Source: Affinirhizobium straminoryzae
GTDB taxonomy: Bacteria > Pseudomonadota > Alphaproteobacteria > Rhizobiales > Rhizobiaceae
Length of the DNA: 64,000 nt
Assembly: GCF_007004135.1 (NCBI RefSeq)
Contig: NZ_VJMG01000016.1
Coordinates: 1 to 64,000 of the forward strand
Reading direction: 5' to 3'
Of the stretch, positions 33,471-42,614 are shown one piece after another. The notes beneath the pieces are model-generated. The model saw only the letters and a program-made list of their open reading frames with translations. It had not been told where the DNA came from and did not search any database. Numbering within the stretch: position 1 is the first letter of the stretch; every line of letters begins with the position of its first letter. The position numbers and the translations under genes were made by a program.

Positions 33471-33596
33471 CCCCCTCACCCCGCCTCCGCTTTGCTCGGC
33501 GGACCTCTCCCCGAGGGGAGAGGGGAACCGCGAGCGCTGCGACTCTTCCTCTTCTCCCCAGCGGGGAGAAGGTGCCCGAAGGGCGGATGAGGGGGA
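33471..33596. repeat. Palindromic intergenic mosaic repeat, copy 2
   Basis: The right arm (33551-33596) contains CTTCTCCCCAGCGGGGAGAA followed by GGTGCCCGAAGGGCGGATGA, nearly the same as copy 1's right arm. The left arm (33471-33525) has CCTCTCCCCGAGGGGAGAGG in CCTCACCCC context. It fills most of the 388-bp xdhB-xdhC gap. Confidence 0.8.
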
Positions 33597-33700
33597 ATGC
33601 GCCCCGGTCGATAAACCCGCAGGCATTTTCGTCAGGCGTGCTCCTATCGTACAGGGACTGGCGTTGTGGATGCCTGATGCGAGGCGGTCAATGCATGGCA

Positions 33701-36037
33701 TCACATCGCCTTCAACCGCTCCACCGCCATCAGCACGCGCTCCGGCGTCGCGGGCGCGTCGAGGCGCGGGCACACCGTGTAGTCGGCAATCGAGGCGACC
33801 GCCATGGAGAGAGCTTCCAGCACGGAGATGCCCAGCATGAAGGGCGGCTCGCCGACGGCCTTGGAACGGCCGATGGTCTGTTCGCGGTTCTCCGACCATT
33901 CGGCGAGCTTCACGTTGAAGATCTTCGGCCGGTCGGAGGCGAGCGGGATCTTGTAGGTGGAGGGGGCGTGCGTGCGCAGGCGCCCCTTGCCATCCCACCA
34001 GAGTTCCTCCGTCGTCAGCCAGCCCATGCCCTGCACGAAAGCGCCTTCCACCTGGCCGATGTCGATGACCGGGTTCAGCGAGCGGCCGACATCATGCAGA
34101 ATGTCCGTGCGGTCCACCAGATATTCGCCGGTCAGCGTATCGATCGAGACTTCCGAGCAGGCGGCGCCATAGGCGAAGTAATAGAAGGGCCGGCCGCGGC
34201 CGGCGGCGCGGTCCCAGTGGATTTTCGGCGTCTTGTAGAAGCCGGCGGCGGAAAGCTGCACGCGGTCGAAATAGGCGGCCTTCACCAGCGCGTCGAAGGT
34301 CAGCGTGTCCGTGCCGACCCGCACCCGGTTTGGCAGGAATTCTACATCCGAAGCCGCCACCTGCCATTTGCGGCAGGCAAACTCGATCAGCCGCTCCTTG
34401 ATCTGGCGGGCGGCATCGTAAGCCGCCATGCCGTTCAGATCCGAGCCGGAGGAGGCAGCGGTGGCAGAGGTGTTCGGCACCTTGCCGGTGGAGGTCGCGG
34501 TGATCTTCACACGCTCGATATCCACCTGGAAGGTATCCGCCACCACCTGCGCCACCTTGGTATACAGGCCCTGGCCCATTTCGGTGCCACCATGGTTCAG
34601 GTGTATCGAACCGTCGGAATAGACATGCACCAAGGCACCCGCCTGGTTGAAGGCGGTCATGGTGAAGGAGATGCCGAATTTGACGGGTGTCAGGGCGATG
34701 CCCTTGCGGATGACGGGGCTGTTGGCATTAAACTCCATGATCGCCTGACGCCGGGCGCGGTAATCGCTGGAGGTCTCCAGTTCCTCCACCAGCCGCAGCA
34801 GGATATTGTCCTCCACCTCCTGGTGGTAGGGCGTCAGCGTGCGGCCGGAGCCGGGCTCTCCGTAGAAATTCAGCTTGCGGATATCGAGCGGGTCCTTGCC
34901 GACCGCATAGGCGATTTCCTCGATGAAGCGTTCGCCGCCAACCATGCCCTGCGGACCGCCGAAACCGCGAAAGGCGGTGTTGGAGCAGGTATGCGTCTTC
35001 AACGGCTTCGAGGTCAGGTGCACATGCGGATAGAAATAGCTGGAATCCGCATGGAACAGCGCACGGTCCGTCACCGGGCCGGAGAGATCGGAGGAGAAGC
35101 CGCAGCGGGCGGCGAAAGTGGCATCCACCGCATGGATGCGGCCCTCGTCATCGAAGCCCAGTTCGTAATCGACGCGGAAATCATGCCGCTTGCCGGTCAC
35201 CATCATGTCTTCGTCGCGGTCGGGGCGGAATTTGACGGCGCGGTTCAGCTTCTTGGCGGCGACCGCGGCGAGACAGGCGAAATGCGCGCCCTGCGTTTCC
35301 TTGCCGCCAAAGCCGCCGCCCATGCGGCGGGTGTTGACGGTGACGGCGTGGCTGGCGCAGGCCAAAACATGCGCCACCATGTGCTGCACTTCCGTCGGAT
35401 GCTGGGTCGAGGACCAGACGGTGACGTCCTCATCCTCACCCGGAATGGCAAGCGCGATCTGGCTCTCCAGATAAAAATGCTCCTGCCCGCCGATATACAT
35501 CTGGCCCGTCAGGCGGCGCGGGGCATTGCCCATTTCGGTTTCCGGTTCGCCGCGCTTCAGCGTCATCGGGCTGACGACCAGAGGCGCGCCGTTTTCCAGC
35601 GCGCCGTCGATATCGGTCCAGTGCGGCAGGTCCCGGTAGTCGATCCTTGCCAGACGCGCCGCGCGGCGGGCCTGGTCTCGCGTCTCGCCGATCACGACGA
35701 AGATCGGCTGGCCGTGGAACTCGACCTTGGTGGTGGCGAGCAGCGGCTCGTCATGGCTGCCGTTCGAGGAGACGTCGTTGACGCCCGGAATGTCGTCCGC
35801 CGTGATCACCGCCACCACGCCCGGCGCCGCCTTCACGGCCGAGAGATCGATGGCAAGAATGTCGGCATGGGCGCGCTCGGAGAGGCCAAGGGCCGCATGC
35901 AGCGTGCCGGCGGGCTCCGGCATGTCATCGATATATTCGGCGCTGCCGGTGACATGCTTGTGCGCGGAATCGTGCTTGAGCGAGGCGTGCATGGGGCCGG
36001 TGATCGTGCCCTTGGCTTCGAAGGTGGTGTTGTCCAT
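33701..36037 (-). CDS. xdhB: Xanthine dehydrogenase, molybdopterin-binding subunit
   Basis: A 778-residue catalytic subunit that oxidises hypoxanthine to xanthine and xanthine to urate at the molybdenum site. Visible motifs include the N-terminal HDSAHKHVTGSAEYIDDMPE, the cofactor-binding GGGFGGKET, AFRGFGGPQGM (the loop near the molybdenum), NHGGTEMGQGL and KAVGEPPFMLG containing the catalytic Glu. Length is as expected for a two-subunit XDH. It works with XdhA, which carries the Fe-S and FAD centres, and is matured by XdhC downstream. Confidence 0.97.
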   Translation of the reverse strand: MDNTTFEAKGTITGPMHASLKHDSAHKHVTGSAEYIDDMPEPAGTLHAALGLSERAHADILAIDLSAVKAAPGVVAVITADDIPGVNDVSSNGSHDEPLLATTKVEFHGQPIFVVIGETRDQARRAARLARIDYRDLPHWTDIDGALENGAPLVVSPMTLKRGEPETEMGNAPRRLTGQMYIGGQEHFYLESQIALAIPGEDEDVTVWSSTQHPTEVQHMVAHVLACASHAVTVNTRRMGGGFGGKETQGAHFACLAAVAAKKLNRAVKFRPDRDEDMMVTGKRHDFRVDYELGFDDEGRIHAVDATFAARCGFSSDLSGPVTDRALFHADSSYFYPHVHLTSKPLKTHTCSNTAFRGFGGPQGMVGGERFIEEIAYAVGKDPLDIRKLNFYGEPGSGRTLTPYHQEVEDNILLRLVEELETSSDYRARRQAIMEFNANSPVIRKGIALTPVKFGISFTMTAFNQAGALVHVYSDGSIHLNHGGTEMGQGLYTKVAQVVADTFQVDIERVKITATSTGKVPNTSATAASSGSDLNGMAAYDAARQIKERLIEFACRKWQVAASDVEFLPNRVRVGTDTLTFDALVKAAYFDRVQLSAAGFYKTPKIHWDRAAGRGRPFYYFAYGAACSEVSIDTLTGEYLVDRTDILHDVGRSLNPVIDIGQVEGAFVQGMGWLTTEELWWDGKGRLRTHAPSTYKIPLASDRPKIFNVKLAEWSENREQTIGRSKAVGEPPFMLGISVLEALSMAVASIADYTVCPRLDAPATPERVLMAVERLKAM

Positions 36038-36108
36038 CAGCGGGCTCCTTCGATGACGACATGTTTAGCAACCGGCTGGCGGCGATGACGCTGTCCGGCC
36101 AGGAAAAG

Positions 36109-36241
36109 ACCCCCTCTGGCTACCGCCATCTCCCCCACAAGGGGGGAGAGGACTCGCGGCAATGCTTTCGCCAAATGTGAACGCTGAGGATGCGGTAGAT
36201 TGAGCCCCTCCCTCTTGTGGGGAGGGGTTGGGGAGGGGTTT
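36109..36241. repeat. Palindromic intergenic repeat, copy 3 (variant)
   Basis: In the 239-bp xdhA-xdhB gap, CCCCCTCTGGCTACCGCCAT and TCTCCCCCACAAGGGGGGAG lie on the left, with GCCCCTCCCTCTTGTGGGGA and GGGGTTGGGGAGGGGTTTTT on the right. The arms are inverted relatives (CCCCACAAG / CTTGTGGGG). Sequence differs from copies 1 and 2, so it is a related but distinct element type. The 3' T-run could also make it a weak attenuator on the plus strand only. Confidence 0.7.
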
Positions 36242-36276
36242 TTCTTCTTCAGACCTTCAATATAGATCATCATCCC

Positions 36277-37749
36277 TCACGCCTCCTCGGGCTCGAAGCG
36301 TGCCAGCTCCTGGCTCTGGCCGGCGGTTTCCAGGAAGAAGCGGGTCAGCAGGTTTCTGGCCGTGATGGCGCGGTATTCGGCGGTGGCGCGCCAGTCGGTC
36401 AGCGGCTGGTAGTCCTCGTCGAAGGCGTCGCGCACGGAGGCCACCGTGTTCCAGCTCCAGGGCCGGCCGGTCAGGGCCTCCTCCACGGCCTTGGCGCGCT
36501 TCGGTATGCCCGCCATGCCGCCGAAAGCGATGCGGCAGGTGTCGACGCAGCCTTCGCCATCGAGTGTCAGGTAGAAGGCGCCGCAAAGGGCGGAGATATC
36601 CTCGTCGCGGCGCTTCGAAATCTTGTAGACGGCGTAGAAGGCTTCGTCATCCGGCGGCGGCAGCGTCAGCTTTTCCACGAATTCGCCGGGCTGGCGGTCC
36701 TGCCTGCCATAGTCGATGAAGAAGTCCTCGAGCGGCAACGTGCGGCTGCCGGCGGTCGAACGCAGCGTGACGGTGGCACCGAGCGCGATCAGCGCCGGTG
36801 GCGTGTCGCCGATCGGCGAGCCGTTGGCGATATTGCCGCCGATCGTGCCCATGTTGCGCACCTGCTGGCCGCCGATACGGTCGATCAGTCGGCCAAGCGC
36901 CGGATGATAGGCCTCCAGCACCTCGAATGCCTGGGCATAGGTGACGCCGGCGCCGATCACGAGGCCCGTCTCGTCCTCGGTGATGGTCTGCAGGTCGGTC
37001 AGATGGTTGATGAACACGACGGGATTGATCGGCCGCATCTGCTTGGTGACCCAGAGGCCGACATCGGTAGCGCCGGCGACGATGGTCGCGCCGGGATTAT
37101 CGGACAGCACCTCCGCCAGCGCCTGCAGCGTGCCGGGAATGATGGCCTGACGGTTGTCCTTTTCAACCCGGATCGTGTCGGAGGAGGTGCGGATGGTCCA
37201 GAGCTTTGCCATGATCTCGGCGCGGTCGCGCTCGATCGGGTCGAACAGGGCACTGGGTCTGGCGGCCGCCACCTGTTCGGCGGCCTTCACGATCGGCTCG
37301 TAACCGGTGCAGCGACAGAGATTGCCCTGCAGCGCGATCTCGATCTCGGCGCGGCTCGGATTTTCGTTGGCCATCCACAGCCCGTAGAGGGACATAACGA
37401 AGCCCGGCGTGCAGAAGCCGCATTGCGAGCCGTGACAGTCGACCATGGCCTGCTGGACGGGGTGGAGGCGGCCGTCCCTGGCCGCCAGATGCTCCACCGT
37501 CACCACATGCGTGCCGTGCAGCGATCCGACGAAGCGGATGCAGGCATTGACGCTTTCATAGCGCAGCGCGCCGCCGATCAGGCGACCGACGAGCACCGTG
37601 CAGGCGCCGCAATCGCCTTCCGCACAGCCTTCCTTGCTGCCGGTCAGCCGCCGTCTCAGCCTCAGATAATCCAGGAGCGTTTCCGTGGGAGCGAAGTCGC
37701 CGAGGGAAACCTCTTCACCGTTGAGGACAAAGCGGATGGCTGATGTCAT
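36277..37749 (-). CDS. xdhA: Xanthine dehydrogenase, Fe-S/FAD subunit
   Basis: A 490-residue subunit. Two [2Fe-2S] motifs are visible: GCAEGDCGACTV in the plant-ferredoxin domain and CGFCTPGFV...NLCRCTGYEPIV in the second. The FAD domain (from about residue 190) has ATIVAGATDVGLWV and GGNIANGSPIGDTPPAL. It passes electrons from the molybdenum subunit to NAD+. ATG 37749 follows the bdhA stop by 19 bp, with AAGGGA upstream; the longer frame to 37941 is antisense noise. Confidence 0.97.
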   Translation of the reverse strand: MTSAIRFVLNGEEVSLGDFAPTETLLDYLRLRRRLTGSKEGCAEGDCGACTVLVGRLIGGALRYESVNACIRFVGSLHGTHVVTVEHLAARDGRLHPVQQAMVDCHGSQCGFCTPGFVMSLYGLWMANENPSRAEIEIALQGNLCRCTGYEPIVKAAEQVAAARPSALFDPIERDRAEIMAKLWTIRTSSDTIRVEKDNRQAIIPGTLQALAEVLSDNPGATIVAGATDVGLWVTKQMRPINPVVFINHLTDLQTITEDETGLVIGAGVTYAQAFEVLEAYHPALGRLIDRIGGQQVRNMGTIGGNIANGSPIGDTPPALIALGATVTLRSTAGSRTLPLEDFFIDYGRQDRQPGEFVEKLTLPPPDDEAFYAVYKISKRRDEDISALCGAFYLTLDGEGCVDTCRIAFGGMAGIPKRAKAVEEALTGRPWSWNTVASVRDAFDEDYQPLTDWRATAEYRAITARNLLTRFFLETAGQSQELARFEPEEA

Positions 37750-37768
37750 GCGTGTTCCCTTGTGACCA

Positions 37769-38545
37769 TTATTGAGCGGTCCAGCCGCCATCGATGGAGA
37801 TATGTGTTCCGGTGATCTGTCGTGCTGCGTCGCTGGCGAGGAAGAGGGCGGTGGCGGCAACTTCCTCGATGGAGACGAACTCCTTCGTCGCCTGCAGGCG
37901 GAGCATGACCTCCGTCTTGACCGCCTCTTCCGAGATGCCACGTTCGCGCGCTGTGTCGGGGATCTGTCGTTCCACGAGCGGCGTCAACACGTAGCCGGGG
38001 CAGATGGCGTTCACCGTAATGCCGAATTCGGCCAATTCCAGTGCGGCCGTCTTGGTCAGACCCAAGACCCCATGCTTTGCAGCGACATAAGCCGATTTGA
38101 AGGGCGATGCAACAAGCGCATGCGCAGAGGCCACGTTGATGATGCGGCCATGGCCTGCCTTCTTCATCAGCGGAATGGTGTTGCGCATGGTGTGAAAGGC
38201 CGACGAGAGCAGGATGGCGATCAGCTGATCCCATTTTTCCGTCGGGAAATCCTCGATCTTTGCCACATGCTGGATGCCGGCATTGTTGACGAGCACATCG
38301 ACTGTGCCGAAGCTCTTTTCGGCGAGCGCAATCAGGTCGGCGATCTCGTCGGGCTTCGTCATGTCGGCGCCGTGATAGAGCACTTTGCCGTCGCCGAGGC
38401 TGTCCAGATCGGCGCGGGCCGCCTCGATCTCGTCCGGTTTCCCGAAGCCGTTGATCACCACATTGGCGCCATCGGCGGCAAAGGCGCGGGCAATGCCGAG
38501 CCCGATGCCGCTGGTGGAGCCGGTGACGACGACGGTTCTTGCCAT
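37769..38545 (-). CDS. bdhA: D-3-hydroxybutyrate dehydrogenase
   Basis: A 258-residue short-chain dehydrogenase converting D-3-hydroxybutyrate to acetoacetate in PHB breakdown. The NAD site TGSTSGIG (8-15), NNAGIQHV, the catalytic Ser and SAYVAAKHG (Tyr-x3-Lys), and the PGYVLTPLVERQI segment are characteristic of 3-hydroxybutyrate dehydrogenase. It lies 19 bp upstream of xdhA. The same bdhA-xdhA-xdhB order is known as a mixed-function operon in S. meliloti, which supports both the name and a joint transcript. Confidence 0.94.
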   Translation of the reverse strand: MARTVVVTGSTSGIGLGIARAFAADGANVVINGFGKPDEIEAARADLDSLGDGKVLYHGADMTKPDEIADLIALAEKSFGTVDVLVNNAGIQHVAKIEDFPTEKWDQLIAILLSSAFHTMRNTIPLMKKAGHGRIINVASAHALVASPFKSAYVAAKHGVLGLTKTAALELAEFGITVNAICPGYVLTPLVERQIPDTARERGISEEAVKTEVMLRLQATKEFVSIEEVAATALFLASDAARQITGTHISIDGGWTAQ

Positions 38546-38638
38546 GTTTTTTCCTCCCTTGCAGGGCCGCCATGTTGCGGCGCCACAAGGGAGGTTATGC
38601 CCAAAGGGGCTTGGCTGGCAATGGTTTGTATCGCCGTC

Positions 38639-39136
38639 TCAGCGGCAGTTGCGAAGCGCCTGCAGGGCGGCCGAAACCCCCTTCAGCGAATAGGTATAGG
38701 CAGTGCTGGTGCCGCGGGCGGAGGTGGCCTTCAGCGTCATCTCGGCGCCGCCGCGCATGGCGGTGACGAGCGCCGGCTCGCGGGCGGGATCGCGCACCCA
38801 GGCGGCATTGTCCTTCGGCACCAGCGTGAAACTGTCATTGCCGATGGTCAGCGTGATGCGGGAATCCGCCTTCAGCGTATAGCCCATGATGGCCTGCGGC
38901 ATCAGCGGTGAGGGGCCGGATTGCGGTGCGATCAGAAAATAGTTCTCGCCGTGGTTCACGCCGGCCGGCTGCTGGGCGACCGGGACCGACAGAACATAGC
39001 AGCTTCGGTTGCTGCCATTGCCATGCGCGTAGACGCCCCAGGCCTCGAACTGGTTGATGCGGGTCGGCTGCGCGCCGGCGGTGGCAGCGGATACGAGGAC
39101 GGCGGAAACGGCTAGGGCGCATGTCTTGCGGGACAT
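38639..39136 (-). CDS. Invasion-associated locus B family exported protein
   Basis: A 165-residue exported protein of the IalB-like family. A signal peptide (residues 1-22, ending VSAATAGAQ) precedes the mature domain with FEAWGVYAHGNGSNRSCYV and, near the end, a long segment rich in Thr/Ala with the last Cys in LRNCR. A disulfide between the two Cys is likely. The family was named from Bartonella; in free-living Rhizobiales the role is unknown, probably envelope-related. Gene is alone. Confidence 0.85.
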   Translation of the reverse strand: MSRKTCALAVSAVLVSAATAGAQPTRINQFEAWGVYAHGNGSNRSCYVLSVPVAQQPAGVNHGENYFLIAPQSGPSPLMPQAIMGYTLKADSRITLTIGNDSFTLVPKDNAAWVRDPAREPALVTAMRGGAEMTLKATSARGTSTAYTYSLKGVSAALQALRNCR

Positions 39137-39305
39137 CGGGCTCTCCTGATCATGGCGGGTGGATACATCCCGTGCGCGAAACGGCGACGGGTGCGACAGC
39201 GCGCGATTGTTCTGGCAGAGAGTTACCGAAAGGTTAAGGCGGGGATCAACCCTTGGCGGCCCAGGCTCACAAAGGGTTGATGTGTCGGTGTCGTGCGGGG
39301 CAGGC

Positions 39306-40010
39306 TCAGGGCCGCGCCGGGATTTCCACGCCGCGCTGCACGCCGGGCCGCGCCATCATCCGGTCGAACCAGGCGGAAAGGTGGGGGCGGCTATCGTATT
39401 CGACGAGATCGCGCGCTTCATAGAAGCCGATCAGCGAGCGGATCCAGCCGACGATCGCGAAATCGGCGATCGTCACCGCATCGCCCATCATGAAGGCACG
39501 GCGATCCAGCCGCTGGTCGAGCACGCCGAGCAGGCGCTTGGTCTCGTTGAGGTAGCGGTCACGCGGGCGCTTGTCCTCGATCTCCTTGCCGGCGAACTTG
39601 TGGAAGAAGCCGAGCTGGCCGAACATCGGGCCGATGCCGCCCATCTGGAACATCACCCACTGGATCGTCTCGTAGCGGGCGGCGGCGTCCTTCGGCAGGA
39701 ACTGCCCGGTCTTCTCCGCCAGATAGATCAGGATCGCGCCGGATTCGAACAGCGCCAGCGGCGTGCCGTCCGGGCCGTTCGGATCGAGGATGGCCGGGAT
39801 CTTGCCGTTCGGGTTCAGCGAGAGAAATTCCTCGCCCCAGGTTTCGTTCTGGCCGATATTGATGAAATGCGGCTCATAGGCGAGCCCGGTTTCCTCCAGC
39901 ATGATCGAAACCTTCACGCCGTTCGGCGTCGGGGTCGAATACAGTTGCAGGATGTCGGGATTGGCGGCGGGCCAGCGGCGGGTGATGGGGAAGGCGGAAA
40001 GATCGGCCAT
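39306..40010 (-). CDS. Glutathione S-transferase family protein, YfcG-like
   Basis: A 234-residue thioredoxin-fold GST with an N-terminal domain ILQLYSTPTPNGVKVSIML, LNPNGKIPAIL and ESGAILIYLAE (glutathione-binding) and a C-terminal helical domain with FMMGDAVTIADF. The TPNG opening and NIGQNETW are typical of nu-class YfcG/YghU disulfide-bond oxidoreductases, which use glutathione but reduce disulfides. Isolated gene. Confidence 0.9.
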   Translation of the reverse strand: MADLSAFPITRRWPAANPDILQLYSTPTPNGVKVSIMLEETGLAYEPHFINIGQNETWGEEFLSLNPNGKIPAILDPNGPDGTPLALFESGAILIYLAEKTGQFLPKDAAARYETIQWVMFQMGGIGPMFGQLGFFHKFAGKEIEDKRPRDRYLNETKRLLGVLDQRLDRRAFMMGDAVTIADFAIVGWIRSLIGFYEARDLVEYDSRPHLSAWFDRMMARPGVQRGVEIPARP

Positions 40011-40381
40011 GGGGGTCCTCCTGTGGCAAATGCCGGCGGACTATAGCGCTCTCCCGTCGATGCGCCAGAGGGCGGCGGGGAAGGGGAGGCAGGCAGGCAT
40101 CCCAGGTGGCGGGTGGCGCGAAAACCCTGAATCTTTTGGGAGGGATAGTCGCATTTGCTGATAGATTGAATCCATTTCCCCTTTAATTTCAGGGTATTTT
40201 TGCCCTTTCCTGTGTGGGGCTGATCTGCATCATCAGCGGATCAGTGTAAGTGTCAGGCAACGGATTCATATTAGCGATCGGCCATTATCCAGTTTTTCGA
40301 ACAACCCCTTCGAAACTTTCCTGTTTATCGCGGACCTTTACCTCCCTATCTAGCGGGCTTGAACCACACGGAAGGATCGTC
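40011..40381. other. Intergenic stretch between divergent GST and LLM genes
   Basis: About 371 bp with an AT-richer core at 40140-40260. It probably holds the promoters of both flanking genes. No RNA gene, repeat or coding frame stands out. Confidence 0.5.
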
Positions 40382-41446
40382 ATGGAACTTGGCCTTTACA
40401 CCTTTGCGGATGTCGATCCGAACATTGCAAGCGGCAGCCGCGGACAGGATGCCGCCACGCGCCTGCAGCATCTTCTGGAGGAGATCGAGCTGGCCGACCA
40501 AGTGGGCCTCGATGTGTTCGGTCTCGGCGAGCATCACCGGCCGGATTATGCCGTGTCCTCGCCTTCCACGGTGCTGGCGGCGGCGGCGGTAAAGACGAAG
40601 AACATCCGCCTGACGAGCGCCGTTTCGGTGCTGAGTTCGGATGATCCGATCCGCGTCTTCCAGCAGTTTTCCACCGTCGATCTTCTCTCCGGCGGCCGTG
40701 CGGAAATCATGGCCGGTCGCGGTTCCTTCATCGAGTCCTACCCGCTGTTCGGCTACGACCTCAACGATTACGACCGGCTGTTTTCGGAAAAGCTCGACCT
40801 TCTGCTGACGCTGCGCGACAACGAGATCGTCGAGTGGGAGGGTGAGCTGCGCGCGCCGATCAACCGTCGCGGCGTCTATCCGCGCCCGCTGCAGGACAAG
40901 CTGCCGGTGTGGATTGCCGTCGGTGGCACGCCGCAATCGGTGGCGCGCGCCGGCGCGCTGGGGCTGCCGCTGGCGGTCGCCATCATCGGCGGCGATTACG
41001 CCCGCTTTGCGCCTTTCTTCGATCTCTACCGCGAGGCCGCCCGCCGCTCCGGCCACGATCCGAAGACGCTGAAGACCAGCATCAATGTGCACGGTTTCGT
41101 TGCCGATACGACCGACAAGGCCGCGGACCAGTTCTACGGCCCGCAGGCGGCGGTGATGGACCGGCTGGGACGCGAGCGTGGCTGGCCGCCCACCAACCGT
41201 GCCCAGTTCGACCGTGCCCGCTCGGCCCCCGGCAATCTCTTCGTCGGCGATCCGGAAACGGTGGCGGAAAAGATCGTCGCGGCCCACAAGGTGTTTGGCA
41301 ATGACCGCCTGCTGATCCAGATGGCGATCGGCCTGATGCCGCATGACCAGATCATGCGCGGCATCGAGCTTTTCGGCACCCGCGTCGCACCGCTCGTCAG
41401 AAAAGCGTTGACGCCTGCGAAGGATGGCGCGAAACCGGCCGCCTGA
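40382..41446 (+). CDS. LLM-class flavin-dependent oxidoreductase
   Basis: A 354-residue luciferase-like TIM-barrel oxidoreductase. The N-terminus [30 protein letters not shown] and [15 protein letters not shown] are family marks. It uses reduced FMN (or F420 in some relatives) and an unidentified substrate. ATG 40382 has GGAAGG upstream; the longer frame to 40250 is not conserved. The stop is 24 bp before map, so the two may be cotranscribed. Confidence 0.9.
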   Translation: MELGLYTFADVDPNIASGSRGQDAATRLQHLLEEIELADQVGLDVFGLGEHHRPDYAVSSPSTVLAAAAVKTKNIRLTSAVSVLSSDDPIRVFQQFSTVDLLSGGRAEIMAGRGSFIESYPLFGYDLNDYDRLFSEKLDLLLTLRDNEIVEWEGELRAPINRRGVYPRPLQDKLPVWIAVGGTPQSVARAGALGLPLAVAIIGGDYARFAPFFDLYREAARRSGHDPKTLKTSINVHGFVADTTDKAADQFYGPQAAVMDRLGRERGWPPTNRAQFDRARSAPGNLFVGDPETVAEKIVAAHKVFGNDRLLIQMAIGLMPHDQIMRGIELFGTRVAPLVRKALTPAKDGAKPAA

Positions 41447-41470
41447 AAACGACCAGCCGGATTTCTGCCC

Positions 41471-42226
41471 ATGATCATCACCTCGGACGACGAACTTCAG
41501 AAGCTGAAGGCCATCGGGCGCATCTGCGCCCAGGCCGTCGAGGTGATGGCAAAGGCGCTGGAACCGGGGATCACCACGCTCGAACTCGATGAGATCGGCC
41601 GTAGGGTGCTGGAGGAGAACGGCGCCCAGTCGGCGCCGGAATTCTGCTACCAGTTCCCGGGCGCCACCTGCATCAGCGTCAACGAGGAAGTGGCCCACGG
41701 CATTCCGGGCAGCCGGGTGATTGCGGCGGGCGACCTCGTGAACATCGATGTGTCGGCCGTCAAGGACGGCTTCTTCGGCGACACCGGCGCCTCGTTTGCC
41801 GTGCCGCCGGTGACGCGCGAGGTGGAAAAACTGCTGCGCGATGGGCGCCGGGCGCTGTGGACCGGGCTGCAGCAGGTGAAAACCGGCAAGCCGATCGCCG
41901 GCATCGGCAATGCCATCGGCGTTTTCGCCAAGAAGAACCGCTATACGCTGATCACCAATCTCGCCAGCCACGGCATCGGTCGCTCCCTGCACGAGGAGCC
42001 GACCGAGGTGCCGACCTGGCCGGATGCGGATGAGAGCCGCATCATGGAGGAGGGCCTCGTCTTCACCGTGGAGCCCTTCCTGTCGCTCGGCGGCGAATGG
42101 GCCGAGGACGGCGGCAATGGTGATCCCTGGACGCTCTACAGCGATCCACGCGCTCCGACCGTGCAGTTCGAACACACCATCGTGGTGACCCGCAACGGCC
42201 CGCTGATTCTCACGCTTGCGGAGTAG
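41471..42226 (+). CDS. map: Type I methionine aminopeptidase
   Basis: A 251-residue enzyme that removes the initiator Met from nascent proteins. All five metal ligands are visible: Asp93, Asp104, His166, Glu200 and Glu233, and the substrate His76 in VAHGIPG. There is no N-terminal extension. Its place behind an LLM oxidoreductase, not in a ribosomal or translation cluster, suggests a second, accessory copy beside a housekeeping map elsewhere; that is inference. Confidence 0.94.
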   Translation: MIITSDDELQKLKAIGRICAQAVEVMAKALEPGITTLELDEIGRRVLEENGAQSAPEFCYQFPGATCISVNEEVAHGIPGSRVIAAGDLVNIDVSAVKDGFFGDTGASFAVPPVTREVEKLLRDGRRALWTGLQQVKTGKPIAGIGNAIGVFAKKNRYTLITNLASHGIGRSLHEEPTEVPTWPDADESRIMEEGLVFTVEPFLSLGGEWAEDGGNGDPWTLYSDPRAPTVQFEHTIVVTRNGPLILTLAE

Positions 42227-42312
42227 GGTCTGTTCGTCGATCGATAAGTTCGATGTGTGGGCGGCGCGGCGGACTTTCCGCCCATCGTCGCGCTGGCTTT
42301 TTGCGCGCAATT

Positions 42313-42324
42313 AAAGTGTACTTT
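42313..42324. promoter_or_regulatory. Short inverted repeat upstream of brnTA
   Basis: AAAGT-GT-ACTTT lies 42 bp before brnT in an AT-rich spot. BrnA antitoxins repress their own operon, so it is a plausible operator. Confidence 0.35.
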
Positions 42325-42365
42325 TATATCAGTGTGCGCTAGATTTTCCGTGTACGGAAATTTCG

Positions 42366-42614
42366 ATGAAAATCATCTATGACGAAGGCAAGCGGCTGTC
42401 CAATCTTGATACGCACGGTCTGGACTTTGCCGATCTGACAATCGAGTTTTTTGCCGCCTGCGTTGTCATTCCCGCAAAGTCGGGGCGCTTCATGGCGATC
42501 GGCGCGTTTTATGGTCGTATCATCATTGCGGTGGTGTTTCGCCCAGTCGGAGCCGAAGCCTTGTCAGTGATCTCGATGCGGCCCGCAAGTATTAGGGAAC
42601 GGAGAGTGCTATGA
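42366..42614 (+). CDS. brnT: BrnT-family ribonuclease toxin
   Basis: An 82-residue toxin of the BrnT family, an RNase with a RelE-like fold. The N-terminal DEGKRLSNLDTHGLDFADL and C-terminal VISMRPASIRERRVL match the family; the conserved Arg and Glu of the C-terminal motif (MRPAS..ER) are present. It is neutralised by BrnA, whose start overlaps the stop by 4 bp. A short inverted repeat lies upstream. No catalytic loss was seen. Confidence 0.87.
   Translation: MKIIYDEGKRLSNLDTHGLDFADLTIEFFAACVVIPAKSGRFMAIGAFYGRIIIAVVFRPVGAEALSVISMRPASIRERRVL

Noticed and set aside
32999..36088. 1029-residue plus-strand frame
   Set aside because: Antisense of xdhB and xdhC in GC-rich DNA; no recognisable domain.
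36109..36241. Attenuator between xdhA and xdhB
   Set aside because: The T-run follows the hairpin only on the plus strand, whereas the operon runs on the minus strand.
40346..42310. 654-residue minus-strand frame
   Set aside because: Antisense of the LLM oxidoreductase and map genes.
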